64,000 nucleotides of DNA from Bauldia sp. (GTDB lineage: Bacteria; Pseudomonadota; Alphaproteobacteria; Rhizobiales; Kaistiaceae): assembly GCA_026126025.1 (NCBI GenBank), contig JAHCJZ010000002.1, forward strand, positions 124,001-188,000. Direction: 5' to 3'. Position numbers and translations under genes: made by a program. Shown here piece by piece: positions 19,732-29,653 of this stretch. A model generated the notes under the pieces. That model made no database searches and had not been told where the DNA came from. It worked only from the letters and a program-made list of their open reading frames with translations. Numbering within the stretch: the stretch's first letter is position 1; each line of letters opens with the position of its first letter.

Positions 19732-21012
19732 TCACGGGATGCCCGCCTCCGGTGCGGAGATGGACCGGGCGAGCGCGGCAACGTCGGCGATGGTGTCGAA
19801 GCCGGTGCGGTTCATCACCATGCGGCGGGCCATGTCGAGCGCGTGGGTCTCGACGATCGCGCGCGCCTTGAGGTCGGGGATGGTCGCGATGTCGGCCACC
19901 TTGGCGATGCCGACGATGCGCCGCATCATCTTGCAAGCGGCGAAGCCGATAGTGTCGGCGAGGAGCGTCTTCATGAAGCGCTGGCGATAGGCCTCCGCGC
20001 TCTTGCCGCCGTCGATGTCGCGGCCGACGAAGGATTCCCCGCCGCGGGCTGCGTCATGGTCGCGCCACAGGGCGAGGAACTTGGCCGTGAAGCCTTCCCA
20101 AAGGCCGCCGGCGGTTTCGAGCAGCCACCAGCGGTAGGAGGCGGGGTCGTGGCCGAGCTGCGGCTGGCGCCAGGCATGGGCGAAATAAGCGAGGTAGAAA
20201 TTGGCGACCAGCGCGCCGATGTCGAAGCCCATCGGGCCGTAGAAGGCGAACTCCGGGTCGATGACGAAGGTCTCGCGGCTGTTGGCCATGATCGAGCCGG
20301 TGTGGAGGTCGCCATGCACCAGCGCCTCGGCAGCGGTCATGAAGGCGAACTTCATCTCCCCCACTGCGGCGCGAAGCTCCGGGTCGCGCTGGATGCCGGC
20401 GATCGCCTCGGCGGGAAGCTCGGCGTTGTAGGCGTTGGTCGCGGAGTCGTCATAGGGGTGGGTGAAGACGAAATCCTCGGTGATCTTGCAGAGCTCGGTG
20501 TTCACCGAGGCGGCGACCGCGGCCTTCTTCTCAGCCGGGTCCATCGCGAAATCCGAGGTGTGGAAGAGCGTCCGGGCGAGGAAAGTCGACATATGGTCGG
20601 CGAGGAGCGGGAAGCGCTTCCCGGCGATCAGCTCGCCGCGCAGGATGCGGTGGTCGCGGAGGTTCCGCATTGCCACCAGCGACATGTCGGTCGAGGCGTG
20701 GAACACCTCCGGCACGTGCTCGGGCACCAGCGCCGACTGCGTCTTCAGCGCGGCGATCTCGAAATCCATCCGGCGGCGCGACAGCGGCCAGGATTCGCCG
20801 ACAATGCGCAGGAACGGCACCGCCTGCTTCACCACCAGCGTCTCGTCCGGCGCGGCGCGGTTGGTGACGATGAAGACGTAGTTGAGGTTGCCGTCGCCGA
20901 CCTCGCGGACATCGAGGTCCGTGAAGGACGAAAGGCGCCCGCGAAGCTCGGGGACGCCCGCCAGATACTCCGCCACCGTCGATTCCGTCAGCTGACGGTA
21001 TTCCATCGCCAC
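19732..21012 (-). CDS. mtnK: S-methyl-5-thioribose kinase
   Basis: A 426-residue small-molecule kinase of the protein-kinase-like fold that phosphorylates 5-methylthioribose (and in DHAP-shunt organisms 5-deoxyribose) at C1 using ATP. The nucleotide loop is in VREVGDGNLNYVF, the catalytic loop is VHGDLHTGSIM, and the metal-binding IDPEFAFYGPMGFDIG replaces the DFG motif. The length matches the family. It is first in the minus-strand mtnK-mtnA-aldolase cluster. The nucleosidase that would supply the free sugar is not in the window. The ATG at 21012 follows GGGAGGGGG within 10 bases. Confidence 0.93.
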   Translation of the reverse strand: MAMEYRQLTESTVAEYLAGVPELRGRLSSFTDLDVREVGDGNLNYVFIVTNRAAPDETLVVKQAVPFLRIVGESWPLSRRRMDFEIAALKTQSALVPEHVPEVFHASTDMSLVAMRNLRDHRILRGELIAGKRFPLLADHMSTFLARTLFHTSDFAMDPAEKKAAVAASVNTELCKITEDFVFTHPYDDSATNAYNAELPAEAIAGIQRDPELRAAVGEMKFAFMTAAEALVHGDLHTGSIMANSRETFVIDPEFAFYGPMGFDIGALVANFYLAYFAHAWRQPQLGHDPASYRWWLLETAGGLWEGFTAKFLALWRDHDAARGGESFVGRDIDGGKSAEAYRQRFMKTLLADTIGFAACKMMRRIVGIAKVADIATIPDLKARAIVETHALDMARRMVMNRTGFDTIADVAALARSISAPEAGIP

Positions 21013-21332
21013 AAGGAGCCCCCTCCCGGCCCATCCAGCGCGGCGATCCGGTCCGCGGTCGAGGTGCGGACCTTAGCCGCGCCGCGGGCGGCGTTCCAGA
21101 GTTGGTTGCGGTGCGAAAGCGCCTGTAGCGTCGTTCCCCGGACAAGGTGGAGCGCGCAGCCCTGCACCGTAGAGCCGGGGTCCAGCGCCGCGTGGATCCC
21201 GGTTCAGCAGTGCAGCATTTCATGCTGCACTGCGCCCGGGAAACGAAGGAGGAGGACGGGAAGTGGTGTCCCGTTGACCTCCCGCCCTGCTCCCCGCTAG
21301 CGCAAGGCGATGCACCAGTCCCGCGGGAGCCC
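21013..21332. other. 320-bp divergent intergenic region (mtnK / transporter)
   Basis: It holds the promoters for mtnK on the minus strand and the SBF-like transporter on the plus strand. A 116-bp palindromic repeat fills its centre. No ORF, riboswitch or RNA gene is recognisable, and no clear -35/-10 pair could be read. Confidence 0.5.
21131..21246. repeat. 116-bp imperfect palindromic repeat element
   Basis: The ends are near inverted copies (TCGTTCCCCGG at 21131-21141; CCCGGGAAACGA ending at 21246). It contains a perfect 12-bp hairpin, GCAGTGCAGCAT (21207-21218) against ATGCTGCACTGC (21222-21233), and a GGATCCCGG block. Elements of this design are scattered between genes in many Hyphomicrobiales genomes. 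Confidence 0.75.
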
Positions 21333-22307
21333 ATGAGCCTTCGCCGATTCATCCCCGACGGCTTCACGCTCGGCCTTCTCGGCGCGGTGGTGCTGGGCGC
21401 GTTGCTCCCGGCGGAGGGTAACGTCGCCGATGTGCTCGACGTGGTGGCGGATATCGCGATCGGCCTGGTGTTCTTCCTCCACGGGGCGCGGCTTCACCGC
21501 GAGGTGGTGATCGCCGGGCTGCGCCAATGGCGGCTGCAGGGTTTCATCCTTGCCACGACGTTCGTGGTCTTCCCGCTCCTCGGCCTCGTGATCCACGCGG
21601 CCTTGCCGTCGTCCTTCGCCGCGCCGCTGGCGACGGGCATTCTCTTCCTCTGCCTGCTCCCGTCGACCGTGCAGTCCTCGATCGCGCTCACCTCGGTCGC
21701 CGGCGGCAATGTCGCGGCGGCGGTGTGCGCGGCGACGGCCTCGAACCTCATCGGCATGGTGCTGACGCCGGCCGCGGTCTCGCTCCTCCTCCAGACCCAG
21801 GGAAGCGGCGTTTCGCTGTCGAGCTTCGGGCCGATCCTCTATCAGCTGCTGCTGCCCTTCATCGCCGGCCAGCTGCTGCAGCCGCTGATCGGCGGCTTCG
21901 TCGCCCGTCGCCGCCGGCTCCTCGCGGCATCCGACCGCGGCGCGATCCTGCTGGTGGTCTACCTCGCCTTCTCGGCGGCCGTCGTGGCGAATCTCTGGGA
22001 CCGCGTCTCCGTCCCGATGCTGGTCGCGCTCGTGGCGATCTGCATCGGGCTGTTCGCCGCCGTCGTCGCCTTCACCACGACCGGGGCACGGCTCCTCGGC
22101 TTCGGCAAAGCGGACGAGATCACGGCGGTGTTCTGCGGCTCGCTGAAGAGCCTCGTCGCCGGCATCCCGATCGCCAATGTGCTGTTCGCCGGACCCGATC
22201 TCGGGCTGATCGTCATCCCGGTCATGCTGTTCCACCAGGTCCAGCTCGTCGCGAGCAGCTTCATCGCGCGGCGCTATGCGCTGCGCGGCATTGCCGCAAG
22301 CCCTTGA
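21333..22307 (+). CDS. SBF-like transporter (bile acid:sodium symporter superfamily)
   Basis: A 324-residue inner-membrane protein with about nine to ten hydrophobic segments, of the YfeH/PF13593-like group. Typical stretches are IAIGLVFFLHGARLHREVV, LLPSTVQSSIALTSVAGGN and AVFCGSLKSLVAGIPIA. These transporters move organic anions, but substrates for this branch are largely untested. The start is ATG 21333, preceded by GGGAG; the upstream in-frame stretch lies within the palindromic repeat. It is divergent from mtnK and about 230 bp upstream of metH, so a link to either pathway is possible but unproven. Confidence 0.85.
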   Translation: MSLRRFIPDGFTLGLLGAVVLGALLPAEGNVADVLDVVADIAIGLVFFLHGARLHREVVIAGLRQWRLQGFILATTFVVFPLLGLVIHAALPSSFAAPLATGILFLCLLPSTVQSSIALTSVAGGNVAAAVCAATASNLIGMVLTPAAVSLLLQTQGSGVSLSSFGPILYQLLLPFIAGQLLQPLIGGFVARRRRLLAASDRGAILLVVYLAFSAAVVANLWDRVSVPMLVALVAICIGLFAAVVAFTTTGARLLGFGKADEITAVFCGSLKSLVAGIPIANVLFAGPDLGLIVIPVMLFHQVQLVASSFIARRYALRGIAASP

Positions 22308-22406
22308 CGAACCGAGTCAGGGCCGGGAGCCATCGCGTTGAGCGAACTTACATTTCCGCGGCCGGAAAGCCGTTGTCATAGCCGCCATGCGCCGGCGCCG
22401 CGCGCC

Positions 22407-22424
22407 TTGCCCCATCCGGGGCAA
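22407..22424 (+). terminator. Short hairpin upstream of metH
   Basis: TTGCCCC (22407-22413) pairs with GGGGCAA (22418-22424) around ATCC, followed by AACGC rather than a T run. It lies 100 bases after the transporter stop and may be a weak terminator or part of the metH leader. I could not fold the leader into a known SAM, SAH or cobalamin riboswitch. Confidence 0.4.
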
Positions 22425-22535
22425 AACGCTATCTCTGCGCCATTCCTGATTGAGCCGCCCTAGTCGCCGCAGGCGACGGCGACGCTCGCGCCGACCATGG
22501 GTCCACGCGGGCATGACCGGAGCGTTCCCGAAGCC

Positions 22536-25199
22536 ATGACGGCCGCCACGCGCTTCATCAATATCGGCGAGCGCACCAACGTCACCGGGTCGGCGAAGTT
22601 CCGCAAGCTGATCACGGCCGGCGACTACACCGCGGCGCTGGACGTGGCGCGCGAGCAGGTCGCCAACGGCGCGCAGGTCCTCGACGTCAACATGGACGAA
22701 GGCCTTCTCGATTCCGAGAAGGCGATGACCACCTTCCTCAACCTGATCGCCGCCGAGCCCGACATCGCCCGGGTGCCGATCATGATCGATTCGTCGAAAT
22801 GGACGGTCATCGAGGCGGGCCTCAAATGCGTCCAGGGCAAGCCGATCGTCAATTCGATCTCGATGAAGGAAGGCGAGGCCGCCTTCCGCGAGCAGGCGAA
22901 GAAGGTGCTGCGCTACGGCGCCGCCGTCGTCGTCATGGCGTTCGACGAGACGGGCCAGGCCGACACCTTGCAGCGCAAGACGGAGATCTGCGCCCGCGCC
23001 TACCGCATCCTGACGGAAGAGGTCGGCTTCCCGCCGGAAGACATCATCTTCGACCCCAACGTCTTCGCGATCGCGACCGGGATCGCCGAGCACGACAATT
23101 ACGGCGTCGATTTCATCGAGGCGACGCGGTGGATCCGCGAGAACCTGCCGCACGCCCATGTCTCGGGCGGCATCTCGAACCTCTCCTTCTCGTTCCGCGG
23201 AAACGAGGGCGTGCGCGCGGCGATGCACTCGGTATTCCTCTATCACGCGATCGCCGCCGGCCTCGACATGGGCATCGTCAATGCCGGCGCGCTGCCGGTC
23301 TATGACGACATCGACCCGGAGCTGCGCGCGCTGTGCGAGGACGTGATCCTCAACCGCCGGCCGGACGCCGGCGAGCGGCTCCTCGAGGCGGCGCAGAAGC
23401 ACAAGGGCGGCGCCGGGCCGGCACGGGCCGTCGATCTCGCCTGGCGGTCATGGCCGGTCGAAAAGCGGCTCGAACATGCGCTCGTCGCCGGCATCACGGA
23501 GTTCATCGAGGCAGACACCGAGGAAGCGCGGCAGCAGGCCGAGCGCCCGCTCCACGTGATCGAGGGGCCGCTGATGGCGGGGATGAACGTCGTCGGCGAC
23601 CTTTTCGGCACCGGCAAGATGTTCCTGCCGCAAGTGGTGAAGTCCGCCCGGGTGATGAAGCAGGCGGTTGCCTATCTCATGCCGTTCATGGAGGCCGACA
23701 AGGTCGACGGCGAAGGGAGCCGCTCGGCCGGCAAGATCCTGCTGGCGACCGTAAAGGGCGACGTTCACGACATCGGCAAGAACATCGTCGGCGTCGTTCT
23801 CCAGTGCAACAATTACGAGGTGCTCGACCTCGGCGTGATGGTGCCGACCGAGCGCATCCTCGAGACCGCGCGCGCCGAGAAGGTGGACATCATCGGCCTC
23901 TCCGGCCTGATCACGCCGTCGCTCGACCACATGGTGCATGTCGCGGCGGAGATGGAGCGCGAGGGCTTCGACCTGCCGCTCCTCATCGGCGGCGCCACCA
24001 CCAGCCGCATCCACACGGCGCTCCGTATCGCGCCGAGCTATCATCGCGGGGCGACGGTCCATGTGCTCGACGCCAGCCGCGCGGTCGGCGTCGCGTCCAA
24101 GCTCCTCGGCGGCGAGCGCGACGCCTATCGCCGCGAGGTCGAGGCCGACTATCTCCGCCTCGTCACCCAGCATGAGGACAGCACCGCGGCGAAGCGGCGG
24201 CTTTCGATCGCCGACGCCCGGGCCGACCGGTTCCAGCCGGACTGGGCGGCCTACGCGCCACCGCGGCCGACCTTCCTCGGACTCAAGTCGTTCTCCGACT
24301 ATCCGCTGGCGGAGCTCGTCCCCTACATCGACTGGACGCCGTTCTTCTCCGCCTGGGAGATGAAAGGCACCTACCCGCTGATCCTCACCGACAAGAAGCT
24401 CGGCGAGGCCGCGTCGTCGCTGTTCGACGACGCCCAGGCGATGCTGAAGCGGATCGTCGCGGAGAAGTGGCTGACGGCGAGCGGCGTCATCGGCTTCTGG
24501 CCGGCCAATGCTGTGATGGACGACATCGAGGTCTATGCCGACGACAGCCGGACGACGGTGCGCGCGACGCTCCACACGCTGCGCCAGCAGATGGCGCGCG
24601 AGTCCGCAGGCCGCAATCACATGGCGCTGGCGGATTTCGTCGCGCCGAAGAGCGCCGGGCGGCCCGACTATGTCGGCGGCTTCGCGGTGACGGCCGGCAT
24701 GGGCGAGGACGAGATCGCCGCGCGCTTCGCCGGCGCCAATGATGACTACTCCAAGATCCTCTTCCAGTCGCTCGCCGACCGGCTGGCGGAGGCCTTCGCC
24801 GAGCGCCTCCACGAGCGGGTGCGCAAGGAGTTCTGGGGCTATGCGCCGGACGAAAACCTCAGCGCGGAGGCGCTGATCCGCGAGGCCTATCAGGGCATCC
24901 GCCCGGCGCCGGGCTATCCGGCGCAGCCCGACCACACCGAGAAGGCGACGCTGTTCGCGCTCCTCGACGCGGAGGCGCGGTCGGGGGTGAAGCTGACCGA
25001 GAGCTATGCGATGTGGCCGGCCTCCTCGATCAGCGGGCTCTATTTCTCGCACCCCGGCAGCCACTATTTCGGCGTCGGCCGGATCGGGCGCGACCAGGTG
25101 GAAGACTATGCCGGCCGCAAGGGCTGGACGCTGGCGGAAGCCGAGCGTTGGCTTGCGCCGATCCTTGCTTATGATCCCGCGATCGAACGGGCAGCCTAG
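22536..25199 (+). CDS. metH: B12-dependent methionine synthase lacking homocysteine domain
   Basis: An 887-residue MetH that begins at the folate-binding module: [13 protein letters not shown] (pterin domain), then a cobalamin cap, the B12 domain with [12 protein letters not shown] (axial His about residue 411), and a C-terminal SAM-dependent reactivation domain with [12 protein letters not shown]. The N-terminal zinc/homocysteine methyltransferase module of about 330 residues is absent and is not encoded next door. It must come from a separate gene, as known for split MetH systems. ATG 22536 gives the usual N-terminus; ATG 22497 would add 13 unconserved residues. It is 8 bp from gcvT, so it heads the metH-gcv operon. 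Confidence 0.9.
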   Translation: MTAATRFINIGERTNVTGSAKFRKLITAGDYTAALDVAREQVANGAQVLDVNMDEGLLDSEKAMTTFLNLIAAEPDIARVPIMIDSSKWTVIEAGLKCVQGKPIVNSISMKEGEAAFREQAKKVLRYGAAVVVMAFDETGQADTLQRKTEICARAYRILTEEVGFPPEDIIFDPNVFAIATGIAEHDNYGVDFIEATRWIRENLPHAHVSGGISNLSFSFRGNEGVRAAMHSVFLYHAIAAGLDMGIVNAGALPVYDDIDPELRALCEDVILNRRPDAGERLLEAAQKHKGGAGPARAVDLAWRSWPVEKRLEHALVAGITEFIEADTEEARQQAERPLHVIEGPLMAGMNVVGDLFGTGKMFLPQVVKSARVMKQAVAYLMPFMEADKVDGEGSRSAGKILLATVKGDVHDIGKNIVGVVLQCNNYEVLDLGVMVPTERILETARAEKVDIIGLSGLITPSLDHMVHVAAEMEREGFDLPLLIGGATTSRIHTALRIAPSYHRGATVHVLDASRAVGVASKLLGGERDAYRREVEADYLRLVTQHEDSTAAKRRLSIADARADRFQPDWAAYAPPRPTFLGLKSFSDYPLAELVPYIDWTPFFSAWEMKGTYPLILTDKKLGEAASSLFDDAQAMLKRIVAEKWLTASGVIGFWPANAVMDDIEVYADDSRTTVRATLHTLRQQMARESAGRNHMALADFVAPKSAGRPDYVGGFAVTAGMGEDEIAARFAGANDDYSKILFQSLADRLAEAFAERLHERVRKEFWGYAPDENLSAEALIREAYQGIRPAPGYPAQPDHTEKATLFALLDAEARSGVKLTESYAMWPASSISGLYFSHPGSHYFGVGRIGRDQVEDYAGRKGWTLAEAERWLAPILAYDPAIERAA

Positions 25200-25207
25200 G
25201 GGAAAGA

Positions 25208-26359
25208 ATGGCAGACAGCGCCGCCACAGCCGAGCCCTTGCTCGAGACCGTGCTGGCCGGGCTCCACCGCGAAAGCGGCGCGCGGATGGTGCCGTTCGCG
25301 GGCTATGCGATGCCCGTGCAGTATCGCGACGGCATCATCGCCGAGCACACCCATACCCGGACTTCCGCGGGGCTATTCGACGTCTCCCATATGGGTCAGG
25401 CGAAGATCACCGGCCCCTCCTTCGAGGCCGCCGCGATGGCGCTCGAAGCGGTCACGCCGGGCGATTTCCAGAACCTCAAGCCCGGCCGGATGCGCTACAC
25501 GCTGCTGCTGACGCCGAGCGGCACGATCGTCGACGACATGATGGTAAGCCGCCCCGACGCGGACATGCCGGGGCTGATGGTGGTGTTCAACGCGGCGCGC
25601 GCCGCGGAGGACGAGGCATTCCTGCGGGCCGCGCTCCCCGCCGGCATCACGCTCGACGTGGCGCGGGAGCGGTCCATGGTCGCGCTACAGGGACCGAAGG
25701 CGGCGACGGTGCTGGCGCGCCATGCCGATATTGGCGGCCTCGCCTTCATGGACGTCACTCAGACCACCGTCGACGGCGTGCCGGCGACGGTGTCGCGCTC
25801 CGGCTACACCGGCGAGGACGGCTTCGAGATCATCATGGCGCCAGACAAGGCCGACGCCTTCGTGCGCAAGCTCCTCGCCGAGCCCGAGGTGAAGCCGATC
25901 GGTCTCGGCGCCCGCGACACGCTGCGCCTCGAGGCGGGCCTGCCGCTCTATGGCCACGACATCGACGAAACGACCACGCCGGTCGAGGCCGATCTCGGCT
26001 TCGCGCTGTCGCCGCGGCGGCGCGAAGCGGGCGATTTCCCCGGCGCGTCACGCATTCTCGGCGAGCTGAAGGACGGCGCGGCGCGCAAGCGCGTCGGGCT
26101 GCTGATCGACGGGCGCATGCCTGCCCGTGAGGGCGCCGCGATCCTTTCCGCAGACGGCGAAGCGATCGGGACCGTCACCTCCGGCGGCTTCTCGCCGACC
26201 CTCGCGCGGCCCATCGCGATGGGCTACGTGTCTTCCCGCCATGCAGCGCCGGGCACCGCCGTCCAGATCAAGGTCCGCGACAGCCTGATCAAGGCCGAAG
26301 TGGCGCCCATGCCTTTCGTTCCACACACCTATTTCCGGCGCGCCGGTAAGGGAGCCTGA
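25208..26359 (+). CDS. gcvT: Glycine cleavage system T protein (aminomethyltransferase)
   Basis: A 383-residue tetrahydrofolate-dependent aminomethyltransferase. It takes the methylamine group from lipoyl-GcvH, releases ammonia and forms 5,10-methylene-THF. Typical stretches are FAGYAMPVQYRDGIIAEH, FDVSHMGQAKITG, SGYTGEDGFEI and the folate-binding C-terminal part GTVTSGGFSPTL. The ribosome site GGGGAAAG lies 5 bases before the ATG. It is in an operon between metH and gcvH, with a 6-bp gap to gcvH. Confidence 0.95.
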   Translation: MADSAATAEPLLETVLAGLHRESGARMVPFAGYAMPVQYRDGIIAEHTHTRTSAGLFDVSHMGQAKITGPSFEAAAMALEAVTPGDFQNLKPGRMRYTLLLTPSGTIVDDMMVSRPDADMPGLMVVFNAARAAEDEAFLRAALPAGITLDVARERSMVALQGPKAATVLARHADIGGLAFMDVTQTTVDGVPATVSRSGYTGEDGFEIIMAPDKADAFVRKLLAEPEVKPIGLGARDTLRLEAGLPLYGHDIDETTTPVEADLGFALSPRRREAGDFPGASRILGELKDGAARKRVGLLIDGRMPAREGAAILSADGEAIGTVTSGGFSPTLARPIAMGYVSSRHAAPGTAVQIKVRDSLIKAEVAPMPFVPHTYFRRAGKGA

Positions 26360-26365
26360 CCTCGC

Positions 26366-26737
26366 ATGACGACCCGCTACACCAAGGACAGCGAATGGAT
26401 CCGGACCGAGGGCGACGAAGCCGTCATCGGCATCAGCGACTACGCGCAGGGCCAGCTCGGCGACATCGTCTTCGTCGAGCTGCCCGAGGTCGGCAAGACG
26501 CTCGCCAAGGGTGACGTCGCCGCGGTCGTGGAGTCGGTGAAGGCCGCGAGCGAGGTCTACGCCCCCGCCGCCGGCGAGGTGATCGCCGTCAACACCAGCA
26601 TCAAGGACGACCCCTCCGCGGTGAACCGCGGCGCCGAGGGCGACGGCTGGTTCGTGCGGATCAAGCTGAAGAACCCGGCCGACATCGATTCGCTGATGGA
26701 CGCGGAGGCCTATGGCGCCTTCGTCGCCGCCCACTAA
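26366..26737 (+). CDS. gcvH: Glycine cleavage system H protein
   Basis: A 123-residue lipoyl carrier that shuttles the aminomethyl group between the P, T and L proteins. The lipoylation site is Lys59 in AVVESVKAASEVYAP. GISDYAQGQLGDIVFVELP is the family signature, and the length is normal. It lies 6 bp after gcvT and 24 bp before gcvPA. Confidence 0.96.
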   Translation: MTTRYTKDSEWIRTEGDEAVIGISDYAQGQLGDIVFVELPEVGKTLAKGDVAAVVESVKAASEVYAPAAGEVIAVNTSIKDDPSAVNRGAEGDGWFVRIKLKNPADIDSLMDAEAYGAFVAAH

Positions 26738-26761
26738 CCCCGACAGGACGACCGAAACCCC

Positions 26762-28108
26762 TTGCGCTACCTTCCCCATTCCGAGGCCGACCGGCAGGCG
26801 ATGCTCGCCGCGATCGGCGTCTCCTCGATCGACGCGCTGTTCGCCGACGTGCCGGCGGCGGCGCGGTTCGACCAGCTGCCCGACCTGCCGATGACCCAGG
26901 GCGAGATCGAGGTCGAGCGCCACATGAAGGCGCTGGCGGGCCGGAACCTCTCGGCCGAATCGGCGACCGCCTTCTTCCTCGGTGCCGGCGCCTACCGGCA
27001 CCACGTGCCGGCCTCGGTCGACCATCTGATCCAGCGCTCCGAGTTCCTGACGAGCTACACGCCGTACCAGCCGGAGATCAGCCAGGGCACGCTGCAGACC
27101 CTGTTCGAGTTCCAGACCCAGGTCGCGACGCTGACCGGCATGGATGTCGCCAATGGCGGCATGTATGACGGCTCCACTGCGACCGCCGAGGCCGTGCTGA
27201 TGGCACGGCGCATCACCAAGCGCTCCAAGTCGATCCTCTCGGGCGGGCTTCACCCGCAATATCGCGCGGTCGTCGAAACGATCGAGGACATGTCGGCGGG
27301 CAGCATGGTGGCGCTGCCGCCGGACCCGAACGGCACCGAAGACATCATCGCGCAGATCGACAACGAGACCGCGGCGGTGGTCGTGCAGTCGCCGTCCTTC
27401 TACGGCCAGCTGATCGACCTCAAGCCGATCGCCGAAGCCTGCCACAAGGCCGGCGCGCTGCTGGTCGCGGTGTTCACCGAGGTGGTTTCGCTGGGCGCGC
27501 TGGAATCGCCGGGCTCGCAGGGCGCCGACATCGTCGTCGGCGAAGGCCAGTCGCTCGGCAATCCGCTGACCTTCGGCGGCCCCTATGTCGGGCTGATGGC
27601 GACGCGGAACGAGTTCGTCCGCCAGCTCCCGGGCCGCCTCTGCGGCGAGACCGTGGACGCTGCCGGCCGGCGCGGCTTCGTGCTGACGCTCGCGACCCGC
27701 GAGCAGCACATCCGCCGCGACAAGGCGACCTCCAACATCTGCACCAGCTCGGGCCTGTGCGCCCTCGCCTTCTCGATCCACATGACGCTCCTCGGCGGTA
27801 CCGGCCTCACGCGGCTCGCCGCGACCAACCACGCCCGCGCGGTGCAACTCGCCGATGCGCTGGCGGCGGTGCCGGGCATCGAGGTGGTCAACGACATCTT
27901 CTTCAACGAGTTCACGATCCGCGTGCCGGGCGACGCAGCGGCGCTGGTCAACCGGCTCACCGAGCGCGGCATCGTGGCGGGGCTGCCCGTCAGCCGGCTC
28001 GAGCCGACGCGGCCGGAGCTCGCCAATCTCATCATCATCGCGGCGACCGAGCTCAACGGCGACGCCGAACGCGAGAGGCTGATCGCCGGCCTCCGGAAGG
28101 TGCTGTGA
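26762..28108 (+). CDS. gcvPA: Glycine decarboxylase P protein subunit 1
   Basis: The 448-residue N-terminal half of the pyridoxal-phosphate glycine decarboxylase, made as a separate subunit. Family stretches include [14 protein letters not shown] at the start, [36 protein letters not shown] and [13 protein letters not shown]. It pairs with GcvPB, which carries the PLP lysine. The start is TTG 26762, supported because it gives the conserved MRYLP N-terminus and no ATG is suitable. The stop overlaps the gcvPB start as TGATG. A split P protein is the usual form in Firmicutes and archaea; most proteobacteria have one chain. Confidence 0.94.
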   Translation: MRYLPHSEADRQAMLAAIGVSSIDALFADVPAAARFDQLPDLPMTQGEIEVERHMKALAGRNLSAESATAFFLGAGAYRHHVPASVDHLIQRSEFLTSYTPYQPEISQGTLQTLFEFQTQVATLTGMDVANGGMYDGSTATAEAVLMARRITKRSKSILSGGLHPQYRAVVETIEDMSAGSMVALPPDPNGTEDIIAQIDNETAAVVVQSPSFYGQLIDLKPIAEACHKAGALLVAVFTEVVSLGALESPGSQGADIVVGEGQSLGNPLTFGGPYVGLMATRNEFVRQLPGRLCGETVDAAGRRGFVLTLATREQHIRRDKATSNICTSSGLCALAFSIHMTLLGGTGLTRLAATNHARAVQLADALAAVPGIEVVNDIFFNEFTIRVPGDAAALVNRLTERGIVAGLPVSRLEPTRPELANLIIIAATELNGDAERERLIAGLRKVL

Positions 28109-29640
28109 TGCTGACCCGTCCCGACGTTCCCGCCACAGCCATGGAAGGCCCCGGCCATCGCGGCCTCAACCTCGAAGAGCCGCTGCTCTTCGAGGTTGGC
28201 CATGTCGACGCCACCGGGGTTGACCTGCCGAAGCCGCCGGCGGTCAACGACCGCCTCGGCAAGTTCGCGCGGAAGTCCTCCCTCGACCTCGCCGGGCTCT
28301 CCGAGCCGGAGACGATGCGCCACTATGTGCGCCTGTCGCGGCAGAACTACGCCATCGACATGAACACCTATCCGCTCGGCTCGTGCACGATGAAGCACAA
28401 CCCGCGGCTCAACGAGAAGATCGCGCGGCTGCCCGGCTTCGGCGACATCCACCCGCTGCAGCCGCTCAACACGGTGCCCGGCGCGCTGGAGATGATGGAG
28501 CAGCTCGGCAGCTGGCTGATGCAGCTGACCGGCATGAACGCCATCTCGCTCAGCCCCAAGGCCGGCGCGCATGGCGAGCTCTGCGGCCTGATGGCGATCA
28601 AGGCGGCGCTGCGCGCCCGCGGCCAGGCCGAGCAGCGCACCGTCGTGCTGGCGCCGGCCTCGGCGCACGGCACCAACCCGGCAACCGCGGCGCTTCTCGG
28701 CTTCAAGGTCGAGACCATCCCGGCGCGGCCGGACGGCACGGTCGACCCCGCGGACGTCAAGGCCAAGCTCGGGCCGGAAGTCGCCGCGATCATGCTGACC
28801 AACCCCAACACCTGCGGCCTCTTCGAGCGCGACATCGTTGCGATCGCCGAGGTGGTGCACGCGGCGGGAGCGTATTTCTACTGCGACGGCGCCAACCTCA
28901 ACGCCATTCTCGGCCGTGCCAAGCCGGGCGCGCTCGGCGTCGACGCGATGCATATCAACCTCCACAAGACGCTGTCGACGCCCCATGGCGGCGGCGGACC
29001 GGGCTCCGGCCCTGTGGTGCTGTCGGACGCGCTGGCGCGCTTCGCGCCGACGCCGTTCCTCAAGCTGGAGGACAACCGCCCGATCCTGGTCGAGGACGTG
29101 TCGCAGGCCGGAATCGGCGAGGAGCCGTTCGGCCGCCTCACCGCGTTCCACGGCCAGATGGGCATGTGGGTCCGCGCGCTGACCTACCTGCTATCGCACG
29201 GCGTCGACGGGGTGCGGCAGGCGTCGGAAGACGCGGTGCTCAACGCGAACTATGTGCGGGCGCGGCTCAGCGATCTGATGACCCAGCCGTTTGGCGACAA
29301 GCCCTGCATGCATGAGGTGCTGTTCGACGACAGGTTCCTGGAAGGCACGGGCGCCACCACGCTCGACATCGCCAAGGCGCTGATCGACGAGGGCTATCAC
29401 CCGATGACGGTCTATTTCCCGCTCGTCGTCCATGGCGCGATGCTGATCGAGCCGACCGAGTCAGAATCGAAGGAAAGCCTCGACCTCTTCATCGACGCGA
29501 TGCGGCGGATCATCGGGCGGATCAAGGACGGTGGCGGCGCGGCGCTCAAGGAAGCCCCCCTCCACGCCCCCCGCCGCCGCCTCGACGAAACCAGGGCCGC
29601 CCGCGAGCCGAAGCTACGGTGGAAGCCGGCAGCCGCCTAA
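28108..29640 (+). CDS. gcvPB: Glycine decarboxylase P protein subunit 2
   Basis: A 510-residue PLP-binding half of glycine decarboxylase. The cofactor lysine is K287 in NLHKTLSTPHGGGG. MNTYPLGSCTMKHNPRLNEK and ASAHGTNPATAALLGFKV are hallmark stretches. The start shares one base with the gcvPA stop (TGATG), which should keep the two halves equimolar. The C-terminal roughly 35 residues (APLHAPRRRLDETRA) are a basic tail. It is the last gene of the operon and is followed by a 9-bp hairpin. Confidence 0.95.
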   Translation: MLTRPDVPATAMEGPGHRGLNLEEPLLFEVGHVDATGVDLPKPPAVNDRLGKFARKSSLDLAGLSEPETMRHYVRLSRQNYAIDMNTYPLGSCTMKHNPRLNEKIARLPGFGDIHPLQPLNTVPGALEMMEQLGSWLMQLTGMNAISLSPKAGAHGELCGLMAIKAALRARGQAEQRTVVLAPASAHGTNPATAALLGFKVETIPARPDGTVDPADVKAKLGPEVAAIMLTNPNTCGLFERDIVAIAEVVHAAGAYFYCDGANLNAILGRAKPGALGVDAMHINLHKTLSTPHGGGGPGSGPVVLSDALARFAPTPFLKLEDNRPILVEDVSQAGIGEEPFGRLTAFHGQMGMWVRALTYLLSHGVDGVRQASEDAVLNANYVRARLSDLMTQPFGDKPCMHEVLFDDRFLEGTGATTLDIAKALIDEGYHPMTVYFPLVVHGAMLIEPTESESKESLDLFIDAMRRIIGRIKDGGGAALKEAPLHAPRRRLDETRAAREPKLRWKPAAA

Positions 29641-29653
29641 GCCACCACCCCAC

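Noticed and set aside
19551-19781. N-terminal extension of MtnA up to 19781
   Set aside because: The extra 77 codons run through a palindromic repeat and MtnA proteins normally start where ATG 19550 does.
22308-22535. SAM-II, SAH or cobalamin riboswitch in the metH leader
   Set aside because: Such switches often precede met genes in alphaproteobacteria, but I could not match the conserved core of any of them; only a 7-bp hairpin is visible. A covariance-model search would be decisive.
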